A DNA stretch of 64,000 nt, from positions 4,184,576 through 4,248,575 of the forward strand of contig NC_037253.1 of NCBI RefSeq assembly GCF_000002425.4, given 5' to 3'. Of this stretch, positions 1 to 12,937 are shown piece by piece. Position numbers and translations under genes: made by a program. The stretch is from Physcomitrium patens (Eukaryota > Streptophyta > Bryopsida > Funariales > Funariaceae). Each line of letters starts with the position of its first letter. Position 1 is the stretch's first letter. The notes under the pieces are model-generated. The model was not told the DNA's origin and did no database searches. It saw nothing but the letters and a program-made list of their open reading frames with translations.

Positions 1-3000
1 ATTCCTCGCCGCTGGGCCGAGCCAGCCGCACAAGAGAGTCAGGCGGAGGTCTTTTGTCTTTGCATGCATCATACTCGTGTTCCCCTTTTAGTCTTTGCCA
101 TGTTGACGATGCTACGTGTCCGAAGCTTTCCTTTCAGAGCTCGAATCAGCGTTAATCTCTGGTAATTAAACCTCGTTTTAACGTATTTGAGGTCTAATAT
201 CAGGGCGAGAGAGTGATTGAAGAAGAAAAAAAATGGGTTGACGAAGGAAGTCTAGAGGTCAAAGTTCAGGTTGAATACGTGGCGAACCACCAGCTGTGTG
301 TGTGTCTGTGTGTGGGGGGGGGGGATGGGTGCTCTTGTTTAAGCGATGGTTCACTTCAGGGAAGCCCGAAGTTCTAATAAGACTCAAGTCATCACTCAAT
401 AAAATTCCTTTTAAACTACATCTGCAATTAAAACACCACGATTGATAAAAAAAATTGTGCGTTTTATAACTTCAAATGCAAGGAACATACGGTCTGCTTT
501 CCAACACAGATTTCATGGAAGATGCGAAACGTAAAATAATCAAGCATTAATCTCAGTTCGGATTTCGGCAGTTACCTGTTCATTGATTCTACACTTTTGG
601 CAACACTCTTCTGCATTTGGTTGGTTGCAGCTAAGGTCAAATTTCTAAGCTTGCTACATTGTACATTGTACATTGGTTTGTGGTAAAATAATAAGCACGC
701 ACTTGTGTGTGAGTCCAAAGATATCCCTGTTCTCATTGTCAACTGGAAGCTGATTTTCTGTAAACTGGAGGGATAGCCTAACTCAATTCATCTACTTGTC
801 CGAGCTTCGTTGCTTTTGTGCGTCTGTCACTAAGGTGCCTATTGAAAATGGATCAAAGCATAAACTCTTTGGATCATCCAGATGTCTTGAACTAATTGTG
901 CTTGCTCGTTTTAACTTGTAATTTTTGATTTATGTCCTCATTGCCACAACCAGCCTGTGAATTTGATCAGCCTTCGTGCTGTGATACATTATTCTTCAGT
1001 GAGATGGACAACTCTCCAGCAGATTGTGACTCCAATGCACGCATGACTCCGAACTTTGTACGAGTATTCTGCTGCAGCTGTAGTTGGATTCTGCTACTGT
1101 AGTGCAACTTTGTTCTCGAGCTGTGCGAAACTCTCGAGCCCTTAAATCATGAGAGCATGATGCGCATGTTGAATGCTTTTACTGACAGATTGGACAGTGA
1201 CTCGAAAAAAACCTTCTGATGGAAACTGGAAAAAAGGTGAATCCTCAATTGTCTGCAATCACACACTCCATACATGTCCAGCACATCTCAACACCCATGT
1301 GATATCACACATTTTGTTTTGACAATGGAAATCTGTAGCCACCTTCGTCATTCGACGTCGGTCAATTGTTCAGTCAAACGAAGTCTCATCTGTCTTTGAA
1401 TTCCCTGGCAACGTTCTGTCACTTAACTACCTTCTCCACTTTGACATCCACATCTGGACTTTCTTCTGGATTAGCAAAAGATCGGATATCGAGCTAAAAA
1501 AAAGAGCATTGCACAAAAAAGTTAAGAAATGTTCCTGTCCGAATTCGAAAAATATCCATCTATTGAGTCTCACTTTTAACAGTCAAAGGACTTTGCCCAC
1601 TCCAACAATGGGAGCTATGTCTCAGCACAAAAATTTACTTACGCAGCCCAACAAGTTTTGTGTATGTGTCGAAACACAACTTTGAATTAGACCATATAGA
1701 AGGTGAATGTCAACGCTCTTCACATACGTCCATCCCAGACCCTTGCTCAAACGCTCAACGACCTCTTGCATGGTTTACTAAATGTCAACCCGTAGCCATG
1801 TATGATGGCGTTGCAAGGTCTAAACTCCATGTACCCAGGGGACCCAAGTTGAAGTTGCAGCTTCACTTCGATTCAACTGATTTGGCATATAATTAAATTT
1901 AATGTTTATAAAGATATTTGTAGTTATCAATAAAATAGAGACTGAAGCATTCTTCACCAAATGCTGCGGCCATGGAGCTTTGCATGAAAGTTTACTGATG
2001 GATTGGACGCACATTTCCGCGGCAACTAGCATGTTGCGGCATTTTGAAGCACGAGCTGCGTTGATTAGACCACGACAGCCAAGCCTGAATGCAGGGCCTG
2101 CTTCTTGTGCGCAATGTGCACGATACCTTGAATTTTATTTTATTTTATTTTATTTTTTCTTTCTTTCCTTTTCTGTGATTCTACTCTTCATGTGAGTGGA
2201 GAAGTATAGCAATGTTTTGCGGGCTAAGCAAGAGACAGGTAAAGTCCGTGGCTACTGGCGAGCACATTGGATTTAGTAGTAAACACCTGGCAGACGCGGT
2301 GAACTGACCGGGGAATTACTTCAACTTCAGTCACTATGCTGTTAGATTGATACGTAGTATCCGATTTAGCCTTCGGAATGTTACAGAACCGCATCCAAGC
2401 AGTTCTTCCAACGCGTTCAATAAGGATGGAGAACTTCATCGAGTTCCTATCACTGTGCAGTGCATACTCACGCTTCAATCTGCAGTGTCAAGCCTATCAT
2501 CTTCTAGACTCCATGTATAGTATGGATCTCCTGCAACACTCAAAAAACCATACGCTTCGGTGCGACCGTCATGACCTGTGTCTGAAATCAGATGTTTTTA
2601 AGGAAGGAGCTCGCCTTTCTCTCACTTCGTAGTGAACTAGAGCTGCAGGCGAGGAATTCAAATCACAACTGTGATGTGAGATAATGACGTTACATTGCAC
2701 TACACTTCGCCAACTTAGGCAACAGAGTTTTTTCATATTGTAAAGCCATGTGCTCTGGAATGGATAGCAGTACATGGCGCATCTCGAGCGCACAGTGCCG
2801 CCTATGCTTTATTTTGATGAAGACCGACTAATCTTTCTAAAATTCATCCATTACGGGAGGGCATGCAGTGGTGCTCGGGGCCATAAAAAGGGGTGTCTCC
2901 CACCACCGATTGCTGATTTCAGGCTTCTATGAACAAGCTCCTCTCCTCATTTTATTTTAAGGACGGTGATGTCAGTCATGTCCCATGCCACTTAAAATTA

Positions 3001-4939
3001 GTTGGGTAGTATTGGGTTGATCGCATGCAAAACCGCATGATGTAATTCAGTCATTTCGAACTATGATTTCCATTCCCAATTCGAGAGTATTCTCTGAAAC
3101 TAGACGTGATTCACCGCTCGGCTGTCAACTAGAAAAGAGGCCATGCTCCTCAACAAAGGCAAGCCCTACGCAAGTTGTCCCCTTAGTTATAGTTGATGAA
3201 AACCAGAAAATTTTAAATAAATTTGCACATGATCTACTGAAGGCTTGAAATCCGTTGAAATAGCTGCTCGAGTTTCAGATATGCATTTGTCCTCACAGTA
3301 ATTATTTTTTCGAGGTGAAATGAGTGTTAGACACTGTGGATATGGTACCTTTTAAGTTCAATGATTGGTACCATGTTATTCTCCATAATCCACCTATTTA
3401 TTTATGAATGTATCCATATTGTACGTGGTAAATTTTGTTCAGTGAGGTAGCCTTTTGAGTAGGAAATTCTGAATCCCCAATATAATTTGAAGATTGTGAA
3501 TTCTTTTGTAAATTCACCTCACGAAACATCTTGATGCATACATCAACAAGCTGTCAATAATTTAGTGAGTATGTAATGCTAAGGTGTATTCCATACGAGT
3601 GATGCTTTTAGCAGTGGAAACAAACAAACAAACAAACAAACGAGACATTGGTGAATTCGTATCAACCTTCCTTCCTTATCCGTAATCAGTATGTTTGTAA
3701 TACAACAACACATGCATTGGAACAAGATGACTGCGAAGATAAATTACGATACTCCACCAATACAAGAGAGATGTACAGTGTGACTGTTTCGTAGATCAGT
3801 GAACGTCGGAATGGCTCAAAACCGTCCTGAGGGACCCCACATGGAGTTTTTGGGCCGGGTGTCGCAAATTTGGTCCAACTTCCAGCAAATGCTCGGGATT
3901 CAGTCCATGTTTTACGGGTACGTCTGCAGATCCATTCATCGCCACAAGCTTCGCTGGGCTGGTGGGAGCTCTGGACTGACTGGACAGAAAGATCGCTTGC
4001 AGACCATTCTTGTATAAATATGTTGGTTCTTTTGACTTCCTTAACCGCACGGTGTTTCTGAACCAGTCAACCCAATCTTACAATAATCCTCTGGGGATGT
4101 CGCATTCTTTGGAGTCGGTCCAGGTGGGTTCCTGCGGCTCGCCGTCGAGTTGGTCGACGTGAGCTTGCTTCGATGCACTTGGATGAACTTGCATGGTGAG
4201 CCCGCAGTCAAATATCGATTCAAAAATTTACTTGGATTTACCATTCCGTCGGTAGCGTGAAGTTGCAGAACTTATCGCGTCTTTCCTGGTGTGTCAACTC
4301 GTTCATCGAATATTTCGCCAGAAGTATTCTTAGGCTAGAGAGGCTCACCCCTGCAGCGATCGCAGCAGAATTGTTTAGTGTCGATGAGGGATATTGACGG
4401 AAACTCTACACTTTGGCTGAATTTTCACTCCTGGAACTATCACCTCGTAGCAGATACTTCTATAGCGGTTTTGTACGAACTGGTCGAGATACTCGTCCTT
4501 GATCGATTTAGATTGTTGTCTCGAAGCGAGGGATTATTAACTTTTGGTTCCGTAGTCTGCGGAGGAGACTACCGATTGAGTAGGGGTTCAGGGATTTGAG
4601 TACAAGGCACCAAAGCAGCTCTAAGATTCACTTGCAGCAGTATTGCGAAATAGGGAAATTGCGCAGTCCGTTTTAACAAGTGTAGGTTAATAACTCCGAA
4701 TTCACTGACGAGGAGGCTATCGAATTCAACGAAGAAGAGCTTTGGAGTCTGTGATATTACAACAGGCAGGGTGTTGCGCCAGGGTCTCTGCTAGCCTCTC
4801 CGAAATGACTTCACTGGGTCCAATTTAATGGCTTGCATAAGATTTCCAATTACTAGCTCTCTGGATTGTTTGTGGAGCACCCCGGCGTCGTTGCAGCGCG
4901 GTTATAGACGACTGCTGTTTCTACTCAGATCGAGTTCAA
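1..4939. other. Intergenic region upstream of the exostosin gene, no gene recognised
   Basis: No open frame here looks like a protein I know. The open frames are short, overlap on both strands and lack domain-like composition. The last few hundred bases are probably promoter and 5' leader of the glycosyltransferase at 4940. Simple repeats are visible: a GT run followed by a G tract near 297-324, a triple TACATTG repeat near 656-675, an ATTTT run at 2132-2157 and an AAAC run at 3618-3641. An upstream exon in the leader cannot be ruled out. Confidence 0.6.
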
Positions 4940-6484
4940 ATGTGGAAACGATCCAAGAGCGCAAACAGGCCGTCACAATGTTGCAAGGACCACGGGATAC
5001 GAAAGAGTTGTTTTTTGCTCGCGATTACTTTATTCGTAATTTGCGCTGTCTCAGGGTTCAGTTTCTATCGTCACCACTCGGGAAGGGAGACAGAGGGCTC
5101 TCGCAAGATCTCAACTGTGTCATACTTTCCTTACCTCCGTCTCAACAAGCAGTCACTCGAAACCAACGTCGCAGGCGAGGAGACTCCTCTAACAGGTTCG
5201 GAATTAGATGAAGCGTCGGAGTCCGACGTTGCGTCATTCTTGGAGTCATTCGACGTCGGCAGTCAGGGTGATTCCGAGGATGAAGTCCAAGGCTGCAACT
5301 ACTGGCAAGCTGAGCTCAAAGTTTACATGTATGACCTGAGTTCCGAGTTTCATTATGGCTTGATTCCAGGGTACGAAGTGGAAAAGGGTCAGTACTGGCC
5401 CCGCAATGGCTCGGAGATTCCGGAGTACCCCGGGGGGCTGTACCAGCAGCACAGCCCTGAGCATTGGCTCACCTCGGACTTGCTCACATCAAACATGGCA
5501 GATCGTAATACCGCCTGTACTGCTTTCCGTGTAGCGGATTGGCGGGATGCTGATGTAATATTCGTGCCGTTCTTCGCCTCCCTGAGCTACAACCGGTTCG
5601 GGAAAGCCTCAGAGGAGAAGCGCTTGACTGATCTGATCAAAGACCAGAACGATGTGCTTCAGCTCAAGTTAGTGAAGTTTTTGGAGGAACAGCCCGCATG
5701 GAAAGCTTCTGGTGGGAGAGACCATGTGTTTGTGATCCACCATCCGAACAGCATGCAGGCGACGCGGAACCGGCTTCGGAATTCGCTCTTCATTGTCTCA
5801 GATTTTGGCCGCTACGACAGCGAAGTAGCCAACATCCAGAAGGATGTAGTGGCGCCTTACAAGCATGTGATTCCCACTTTTGATTTCGATGATTCCTCCT
5901 TCCACACGAGGAAAATTCTGCTATTCTTCCAGGGCGCGATTGTGCGTAAAGAGGGCGGCAAGATACGCCACGAGCTTTACCGTCTTCTGAAGGACAAACC
6001 TGGGGTGCGTTTCACTACAGGTAACACAGCCCTCGACGGTTTTCAAAGCGCCACGATTGGGATGAGGTCGTCCAAGTTCTGTCTTAACATGGCGGGTGAC
6101 ACGCCTTCATCGAACCGGTTATTTGACTCCATTGTCAGCCATTGCGTTCCGGTGATCATTAGCGATGACATCGAGTTGCCCTTCGAGGACACCCTTGACT
6201 ACTCCAACTTCTGCATCTTCATCAACTCCTCGCTAGCGCTCAAACCCGGCTACGTCATCAACATGCTTCGGAATGTGAGCGAGGAAGAGTGGACACAGCT
6301 ATGGAATCAGCTGCTGCTCGTCGAGCACCACTTCGAGTACCAGCATCCGACTCGAAAGAACGACGCCGTGAATATGGTGTGGAAGGACATCGCCCGGAAG
6401 CTCCCTGCAATCAACCTCGCAATCAACAGACAGCGGCGGTATGTGCCGAAGCCACCAGGGTTCCCGTACCACAAATTGCCATGA
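4940..6484 (+). CDS. GT47 exostosin-family glycosyltransferase (ARAD-like)
   Basis: A single uninterrupted frame encodes 514 residues. It reads as a type II Golgi membrane protein: a short basic cytosolic tail, one membrane anchor at about residues 21-41, an acidic stem to about 120, then the exostosin domain. Visible family landmarks are KVYMYDL at about 127 and the nucleotide-sugar binding half at about 376-415, containing FCLNMAGDTPSSNRLFDSIV and then ELPFED. Arabidopsis ARAD1 and the At1g67410/At1g34270 group show the same block from memory. ARAD proteins are implicated in pectic arabinan synthesis; the exact sugar and acceptor cannot be told here. The ATG at 4940 is chosen because it gives the basic tail directly before the anchor. 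The next gene is convergent, with about 1 kb between. No intron is needed. Confidence 0.93.
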   Translation: MWKRSKSANRPSQCCKDHGIRKSCFLLAITLFVICAVSGFSFYRHHSGRETEGSRKISTVSYFPYLRLNKQSLETNVAGEETPLTGSELDEASESDVASFLESFDVGSQGDSEDEVQGCNYWQAELKVYMYDLSSEFHYGLIPGYEVEKGQYWPRNGSEIPEYPGGLYQQHSPEHWLTSDLLTSNMADRNTACTAFRVADWRDADVIFVPFFASLSYNRFGKASEEKRLTDLIKDQNDVLQLKLVKFLEEQPAWKASGGRDHVFVIHHPNSMQATRNRLRNSLFIVSDFGRYDSEVANIQKDVVAPYKHVIPTFDFDDSSFHTRKILLFFQGAIVRKEGGKIRHELYRLLKDKPGVRFTTGNTALDGFQSATIGMRSSKFCLNMAGDTPSSNRLFDSIVSHCVPVIISDDIELPFEDTLDYSNFCIFINSSLALKPGYVINMLRNVSEEEWTQLWNQLLLVEHHFEYQHPTRKNDAVNMVWKDIARKLPAINLAINRQRRYVPKPPGFPYHKLP

Positions 6485-7469
6485 TATCGAGAAAAAACAG
6501 GAAAAAATGCGAAATTTAAGTTAAAGTTGTGAAACTTAGGTACTTAAATTTTACAGGGCGATGGGTTGGTGACAGTTTATCAACTGGCCCCAATTTGGGG
6601 TGGGAGAGCTTTACGAGGATGCGTGTAGATTCAATTTCAGATGCTCACAAAGTGGGCGCAAATACATAGAGGAGATTGCGGACGACACCATCAACCACTT
6701 TCCTGTCGAGACGCTCCATTGAGTGCAAAATTTGAAGGGCTACAGTAGATCACGACATTGATTCGTTTTACACTAGAGTCTGAACTAGTGCACATCTTCG
6801 ATGCTATTATGTAAATCTCAAGCTTAGATGCAATAGAATTGTTAGAAGCGCATTTTCGTTCCAGTTCAACTCAAGGGTGTGATCTCGGATGCTTATATTT
6901 CTACACATCTAATGAGCTTACAGTCCCTGCTACATGCACGTTTTTCGCAAATTAGATATCATTTTTCCGTTTGCTGCCTCCAATCATCGACGGGTATTCG
7001 ACATGTGTCCCTGTGGCTGCCGACTAACTCTTATCTAGGTCAAAAGATCTTTCAGCAAAAACACTCAAGTGCCTGGCAAGGCTGTGTAAGTGTTTCGCTT
7101 TTGTGAACGTGGTTGGCACCAGTTGCGATTGGGTCAGCCTCCGAAGCTAAGAGCATTAAAACTGAAGTCCCAAGAAGAAAATAGACGGAAGAATGGGATT
7201 TTTTATCAGATAAAATTTTATCCATCATTAGCCTATGAATTAACTTTCAAAAGAAGGTTTCGGGTTACAGAATAAATGCAAAAATGGTTTCGACATTAAA
7301 CGTGTCATGTCCAATGCCCACTACTAGTCGTGAAAGTGAAATGATACACTAATAAGCTGCTAAGATAGAAAAAGATTCTGATGAACTCTAGTGGCGCCAA
7401 TGATTCTAATTGTGGATGCTGGGTCACAGTATAAAATTAGTAATTTCCCTCGTCGAATGTTTTGCACGT
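6485..7469. other. Intergenic region between convergent genes
   Basis: This stretch lies between the stop codons of the convergent exostosin and YebC-type genes and probably holds both 3' untranslated regions. No protein-like frame, RNA gene or repeat was recognised. Confidence 0.6.
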
Positions 7470-9952
7470 CTATTTTTGGTTTGAGTACACTGCATCTACA
7501 TCATCAAGGTCAAGTAACTTCTCTATCAAGATCTTGTTTAGATCCATTGCTTCGTCATCAGCCTGCGCAGAAACGCACGAGTTTGGAAACTCAAAAGTTA
7601 ACCACAGCGTCAAAGTTCAAAAGCTTTACAAACTCAGTGGCCACCTCTAGAGTTATCGGGGCACGAAAGCATTCAAGGCAGTTGATATGGAAGTGCAAAA
7701 ATGCTAACACTTTGCTTCTCGAAAATAGAAGAGTAACAGGGATAACATCCAATTGACAGGAAACGTAATCAGCTAGGGAAAGGCACCTCAATCTCAGCAA
7801 CCGGAATGAGCTCCAGACCAGAACTGTCAGCATCGAATGGAACACCAGCCTCCTGCAGGCCAGCACGCACGGTTGCAAACTGATCCACTGGCGTGAGCAC
7901 CTTGAAGTATCTGCGGCAAACAATACGTCATATCAGAAAAACCAAAACACCTGCATTAGTGTATGACCAAACTGTGATTCGGTGGTAATATTCTGAGAGA
8001 TGAAGGTTGTCAAGAACCTACTTCTCATCATCTTCTTCGTCGTCTTCGTCATCAGATGAAGGTTCTACTACATCTTCCGCACCAGCGTCCATTGCTGCAA
8101 GTAGTAAATCATCTGCTTCTACCTTGTCAGCTTTAACATAGATTACTCCCGCACTCTTGAAATTGAAAAGCACAGACCCTGAGTCTGCCATTTTAGCCCC
8201 ATTTTTCTTGACAACATCACGAATGGTAGATGCAGCTCGATTATGGTTATCCGTGAGAACTTCCAACACTAGTCCCACCCCTCCATAACCATAAACCTGA
8301 CAGCAAAACAATTACCATCAAGATCAAGTCTCGAACATGTAGACCGAAGTATCACACGAATTATGCTGTGCATTTAGGAACTCTACACTGCTAGTTTTGA
8401 GTAGGTGCTACAAGTACTGGATAGAACAGCTCAGAATGTTGAAGCATCCAAAATCATTGAATTCGGGAGATTAAGCCTACTTACTTCATAGGTCAGTTCA
8501 ACAAAATCTTGCTGGTCTTTATCTGTTGCCTTCTTGATGTTTCGGTCAATAATATCCTTAGGGACATCGGTGTCTTTAGCTTGCTGTATCAATTGTGCGA
8601 GTGCTGCATTTGCAGCTGGATTGGGCCCTCCCGCTTTGACACTATACATCGGGCCACCCCCAATTATCTTATTTACAACCTCGTGAAAGCATGGACGCTT
8701 CCTCCCTGGTCACTCAAGAAGCAATTCGTTGAATCCTGAACATGTAGTGGCATAATATAAACTAGTTCCAATGATGCCAGATTGACACCAACAGTGGCTC
8801 TAAATAGTAAGAGGTGAAAGACATACACTTTAACGATCTGTTTTCCCATCTTCCCGTACAACTTAGCCTTCTTCTTGTCTTGTGCTCCCTGGATGTGCAG
8901 ACAGATAAGGAAGCATTCAGAATAGCTCGACCCCAAAGACCAATGAAACATGGACTTTGATTCAATCTTGAAGTGTGTGTTTGTGTGTATCTAAGATTAT
9001 CACTCACTTTGACATTATCACGTAGTGATTGACTACGCAACAACTAATTTCTTCAACGAAACGAGATTTTAAACACGGCATCACGGATAAGGACGTAAAA
9101 CGAATCACATTACGAAACTCCACAACATGCTTCCACAATACAAACCAGATGCTCCTAGAAATTCACAAAATGATTGAGGAAATCCACATAGTCATTGGTT
9201 TCAAATGATACCTTTTTAGTGGCAATCTTGGACGAACGCCTGCCCATCTGGGCCGGAGGCAAAATCCAAATATGCCGTGAGCTAAGATTTCCTCGCTTGC
9301 TTACATTCAGCCACATGCTACTGGCTTCTCTCTGGCTACCCAGGAATTGCATATCAGAAGCACTCTGACTGAAATCCTTGCCAACTACAGCACCCACCAT
9401 AAATCCCTTTCAGAAATGCCCTATGCCAATTCTAAATTCGTACAATCAGAAAATTGCCCATCGTTGGAATATTTACCACACTCTGCATTCCACAAAAGTT
9501 CGGTCCAAATTCGATCATTATGTGAACGATGTGATGACGGAGGCCTACTCACATTCAATTTGCAAGATGACTTTGACAGCAGAAGAGAACGTCAATGTTG
9601 TTGAGAAATTCAGCCCTTGGTTTACACACTTTCATGCATTGAAAACAAAAAGCCCATTTGGTTACCTACGACTTAGGAATTTGAACGATGGAAGTTGAGG
9701 GTAAATCCCTAACAGTTCCTTGCAATACACACCCTGGTCTAATTATCTACGTCCAATCCATATCGAGAAAGTCAGCTTCGTACCATTTCCCTGGGGCAAC
9801 GTCCCGTCGCAAGTAATCCTTCGGGCAATTCCAGCTCTCCGATGCAAGATTGCACTGGAACCATAACCACGTGTGGCAGTTGGGCAGGCTCTGCGCAGAA
9901 TGCGAGGCAGCGGGATATGAACCATAGCTCTAAACGCCACACTCGCACTCAT
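7470..9952 (-). CDS. YebC/TACO1-family organelle translation factor, multi-exon
   Basis: Exons read on the minus strand: 9212 upward (5' part uncertain), 8827-8888, 8485-8641, 8022-8296, 7787-7910 and 7470-7562, all joined in frame at GT/AG borders. The product carries the YebC signature: GAQDKKKAKLYGKMGKQ, GGPNPAANAALAQLI, DVPKDIIDRNIKKA, YGYGGVGLVLEVLTDNHNRA, GAKMADSGSVLF and DAGAEDVVEP, then an acidic linker (DDEDDEEDD). The last exon gives ADDEAMDLNK and LLDLDDVDAVYSNQK, the usual family C-terminus. Bacterial and mitochondrial members act in translation (mammalian TACO1 promotes COX1 synthesis). The N-terminus from the ATG at 9950-9952 (MSASVAFRAMV, Arg-rich, few acids) looks like a mitochondrial or plastid presequence. 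The splice from it to the GRRSSKIATKK exon (perhaps 9755-9952 joined near 9380) is a guess; in-frame ATGs also lie at 9970 and 9988. Confidence 0.87.
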
Positions 9953-10534
9953 CCTCGGAAATTTCTGCATTTCCAGAGCCTCTGTCACCCAAAAATCCCA
10001 AATCCCCCAAAACCCTACTCCCTACTCTCTACAACCCAGGTTTATCAAACCTCCGAAGAATGGCTAAATTCATAGTCCCACCCAAAGACACCCACGTAAG
10101 CAGAGTCCTTCACGGGGGACCCACAAGTTTCAGTCGAATCATCGTCGTCCTCTGAACCTGAATTAATAGTTTAGCGCACTATCCGCACTCTTCCACAACG
10201 AAAGCCCCTCCCTCCCAGAACTACTTCAGGTTCTAACACGAAATCCTTGCAATGCCGCACAACCAGGGGCAAGCACAGAGAAGCTATCACATGCGGGAGA
10301 AGAAATGTGAGAGAATTGAGAGACAGTGACACCGAAGAGCAATCCACTGAGACCAACCTGAAAAGGGTCCTTCACATCCACAACACACGGCGGACGGCAG
10401 AGATGTAACACCCCTCATGAACGCAGCCTCTGGATGAATGGAATGGAATGGAAGCCAAGCAAGGATTCCGGCCGCAGAGTTGTGAGGCCATGGCGGAATC
10501 CAAAGCTTGGAGATGACCAAACCACTGCTGAGTC
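9953..10534. other. Upstream region of the YebC-type gene
   Basis: This is the probable 5' leader and promoter of the minus-strand YebC-type gene. Base composition is close to that of the gene. No separate coding region was recognised. Confidence 0.45.
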
Positions 10535-11618
10535 AATGCACGCCCTCGTAGAATTGTGTCGCAGAAACCTATACATTCAATCGACTGGCTCCGCTCAGAT
10601 GCGATTTCAACCGCCGATCAGATTTCTGGGAACGTAGGGAACCAGGCAGGTTGGAGGCCGGGCAGTTTGGAGGGGGGGGGGCAGGCTGGGAACTCAGGTT
10701 GGGAACTCAGAATCCATTCCTCATTGGGGCCGCACTGATCCACATTCACATGCGTGCTGAAATTTGTTCAAAGTCTGCCTCTAAATCCCACTTTTCAACC
10801 ATCACTCTTGCTTCAAACAATTCTTTTTAAATATTTATATACAATGTAGCCCTGAAGAGGAGGGTGATGCTGATGCCCTAATTACTTACCCGGATGACTC
10901 TTCCCTTTTACTTTTGTGAGGCTTTCATGTTGTTGAATGACCTTTCTCATTTTATATATATATATATATATATATATTATTACATTAGTGAATATGGTAT
11001 TTTGAATTTTAAACTTACAATGAATAAAATTTTAAAATTAGAAATAAAAAATAACTTCAATTATGTTGCCTCACAGATTCAATTGTGTTATCTTTTCTAG
11101 TACAATTGTATGTGTGTACAAGAAATTGCATGTGTTTTTCAAAGATACAAAAATAATAACATAAAAGATGCCATGAAGGTTTTTACATTATTCTTATTTA
11201 TTTTAATTACTGATTAATCTAAACTATAGTTTCTTTTAATAATATTATTCTAATCAATATGTATCACTAAACTAAGGGTGTTTCAAATATATTTTGTGTA
11301 ATTTTAGTATTATACAAAATTCAGTACGCATGAGAATGTGGATCAATGTGGGCCCAATGAGGAATGGCAACTGAGTTCCCTGCCTACCGCCCTACAATCT
11401 ACTCGGCCTCCAATCTACTCGGCCTCCAAACTGCCCGGCCTCCAACCTGCCTGCCCACCCCCTAGTTCCCTACGTTCCCTCCCTCCGTTCCCAAGAATTC
11501 GATCAGCGGTTGAGATTGCATCTGAGCGGCATCTGCGATCTGACTGCCCACAATGGCAGAACAAGTCGATTGAATAAAGAGGTTTTTGGGCCAAGTAGTG
11601 ACGAGGATGGCACGAACC
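10535..11618. mobile_element. Fold-back structure with long inverted arms
   Basis: The left arm (about 10535-10770) and the right arm (about 11314-11618) are imperfect inverted copies. Shared landmarks read on opposite strands include ATTCAATCGACT, GCTCAGATGC, TTGGAGGCCGGGCAGTTTGG, ATTCCTCATTGGG and GATCCACATTC. The right arm is longer because a unit containing CAATCTACTCGGCCTC is repeated in tandem. The roughly 540 bp between the arms is AT-rich, codes for nothing recognisable and holds a TA run at 10952-10977. This could be a fold-back or long-TIR non-autonomous DNA element, or an inverted duplication of the YebC upstream region. No clear target duplication was found. Confidence 0.6.
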
Positions 11619-12937
11619 CCGGCTCGTCATTCCCTTCAAGTTTAGGGTTTTTGGGTGTTTTTATGTTTGTTAACTAGCTGAACTTGTGGTCTTTTCAAAA
11701 TAATCTACTTCCTTTTACAGAATTGCCCTAAAAGTTCTTATTTAATGATTTTTTGTAATGGAAAAACAACTCTTATCAGAAAGGTTATTATAATTAATTA
11801 AGATTAAGTTATACTTTGTTGTAAGAAGAAATGGTGAGCAGAACCTCTAACTTCTACTCTTTGTCAAATGGTAAAACCATGCAAAACTTTGAATCTCAAG
11901 AAATTTATCATAATTTTGACTTATTCCTAAAATCTCCCTTATGCAAGTTGCAATCTGCATAGGGGCTTTTTGAAATATATCCAATAAAGCTTTTAATATA
12001 ATCCATATTATATTTTTTTTATTTCTAATTCTACTTATTATTTTTAAAAATTTTAGGTGGATCTTAGAAATAAGTTTGAATACCATAGTTGGAATGTAAA
12101 AATGCAAAAAAGAAAAATTTATTCAAAAATCACATGATAGTTTTTTTTTTTTTTTTTTTTTTTTTTTTGTAATCTTTTTAAAGATAGATTTTAAAATGTA
12201 TTCCTTTGCAATACTCTTCTCTAATGTAAATGGATTGTCTATCTATTATTTTATTTTCTTCAGCTAAGAAACAAAAAAAAAGAAACAAACAAACAAACAA
12301 GTATATGAAGATATTTTTCTAAAAAACAAAGAATCATGTGTTTTTTTTGAAAAATGTCATCTCTATTCCAACAACCAAATTATTAATCTTATGAATTCAA
12401 GGATTTATTTAATCAAAAAAACTTGCATAACTTTGAAAAAAGTTAAACTAAAAGTATTTATCCAAAGTAGATTTTATTAAATGCAAATATTTATTAGACA
12501 TATGTATTGTAGCAAATAATTAGTCCTACATTTAATAAATAATATAAAAATGTGTATCTTAGTATGAAAGTATGATCCTTAATTATGTACTTAGGATATT
12601 TTATCTTATAGAAATTTAATTCAATTTGATTCTTTAATAGTCTTATTGAGTGTTAGAGTTAGAATTATATTTTTTTAGAAAATTTTAATACTTTGCATGT
12701 GATTGCAATGTATTAATACATTCTATAATATTAGATCTTAGATAAATATTTTTATGTAATATGGCTCATTCAAAAATTTAAGGCACATAATTGTCAAAAA
12801 AAATTAATACGCCATATTTGAATGTCTAGAAGTATAAAATCACTTTATTTTTTAAAGCTCACAAACTTTGATCTATTATTTATGGTAATAAGTCCAAATC
12901 AATGCAACTTACAGTAATTGATATTATTGCAAGTATT
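11619..12937. other. AT-rich intergenic region
   Basis: No gene is seen. It contains a 28-nt T tract at 12141-12168, AAAC repeats near 12281-12300 and an AT-rich repeat at about 12505-12640 that has a second copy near 51317-51432. Confidence 0.55.
12505..12640. repeat. Dispersed AT-rich repeat, copy 1
   Basis: It shares a segment with about 51317-51432 in the same orientation, including TTTTATCTTATAGAAATTTA followed by ATTCAATTTGRTTCTTT, and an upstream TATTGTAGMAAATAATTA. Family unknown. Confidence 0.6.

Noticed and set aside
1660-4599. Several frames of 60-97 residues in the 5' region
   Set aside because: They are short, overlap on both strands and show no domain, signal or splice pattern.
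4828-5211. 127-residue open frame overlapping the start of the exostosin gene
   Set aside because: It overlaps the real frame in another phase, lacks family features and ends inside the conserved gene.
7769-7771. Stop codon as the end of the YebC-type protein
   Set aside because: It would remove the conserved C-terminal end, which is found in the separate exon 7470-7562.
7470-9952. Bacterial contamination explaining the YebC-like gene
   Set aside because: Five supported GT/AG introns and a presequence-like N-terminus show a nuclear gene.
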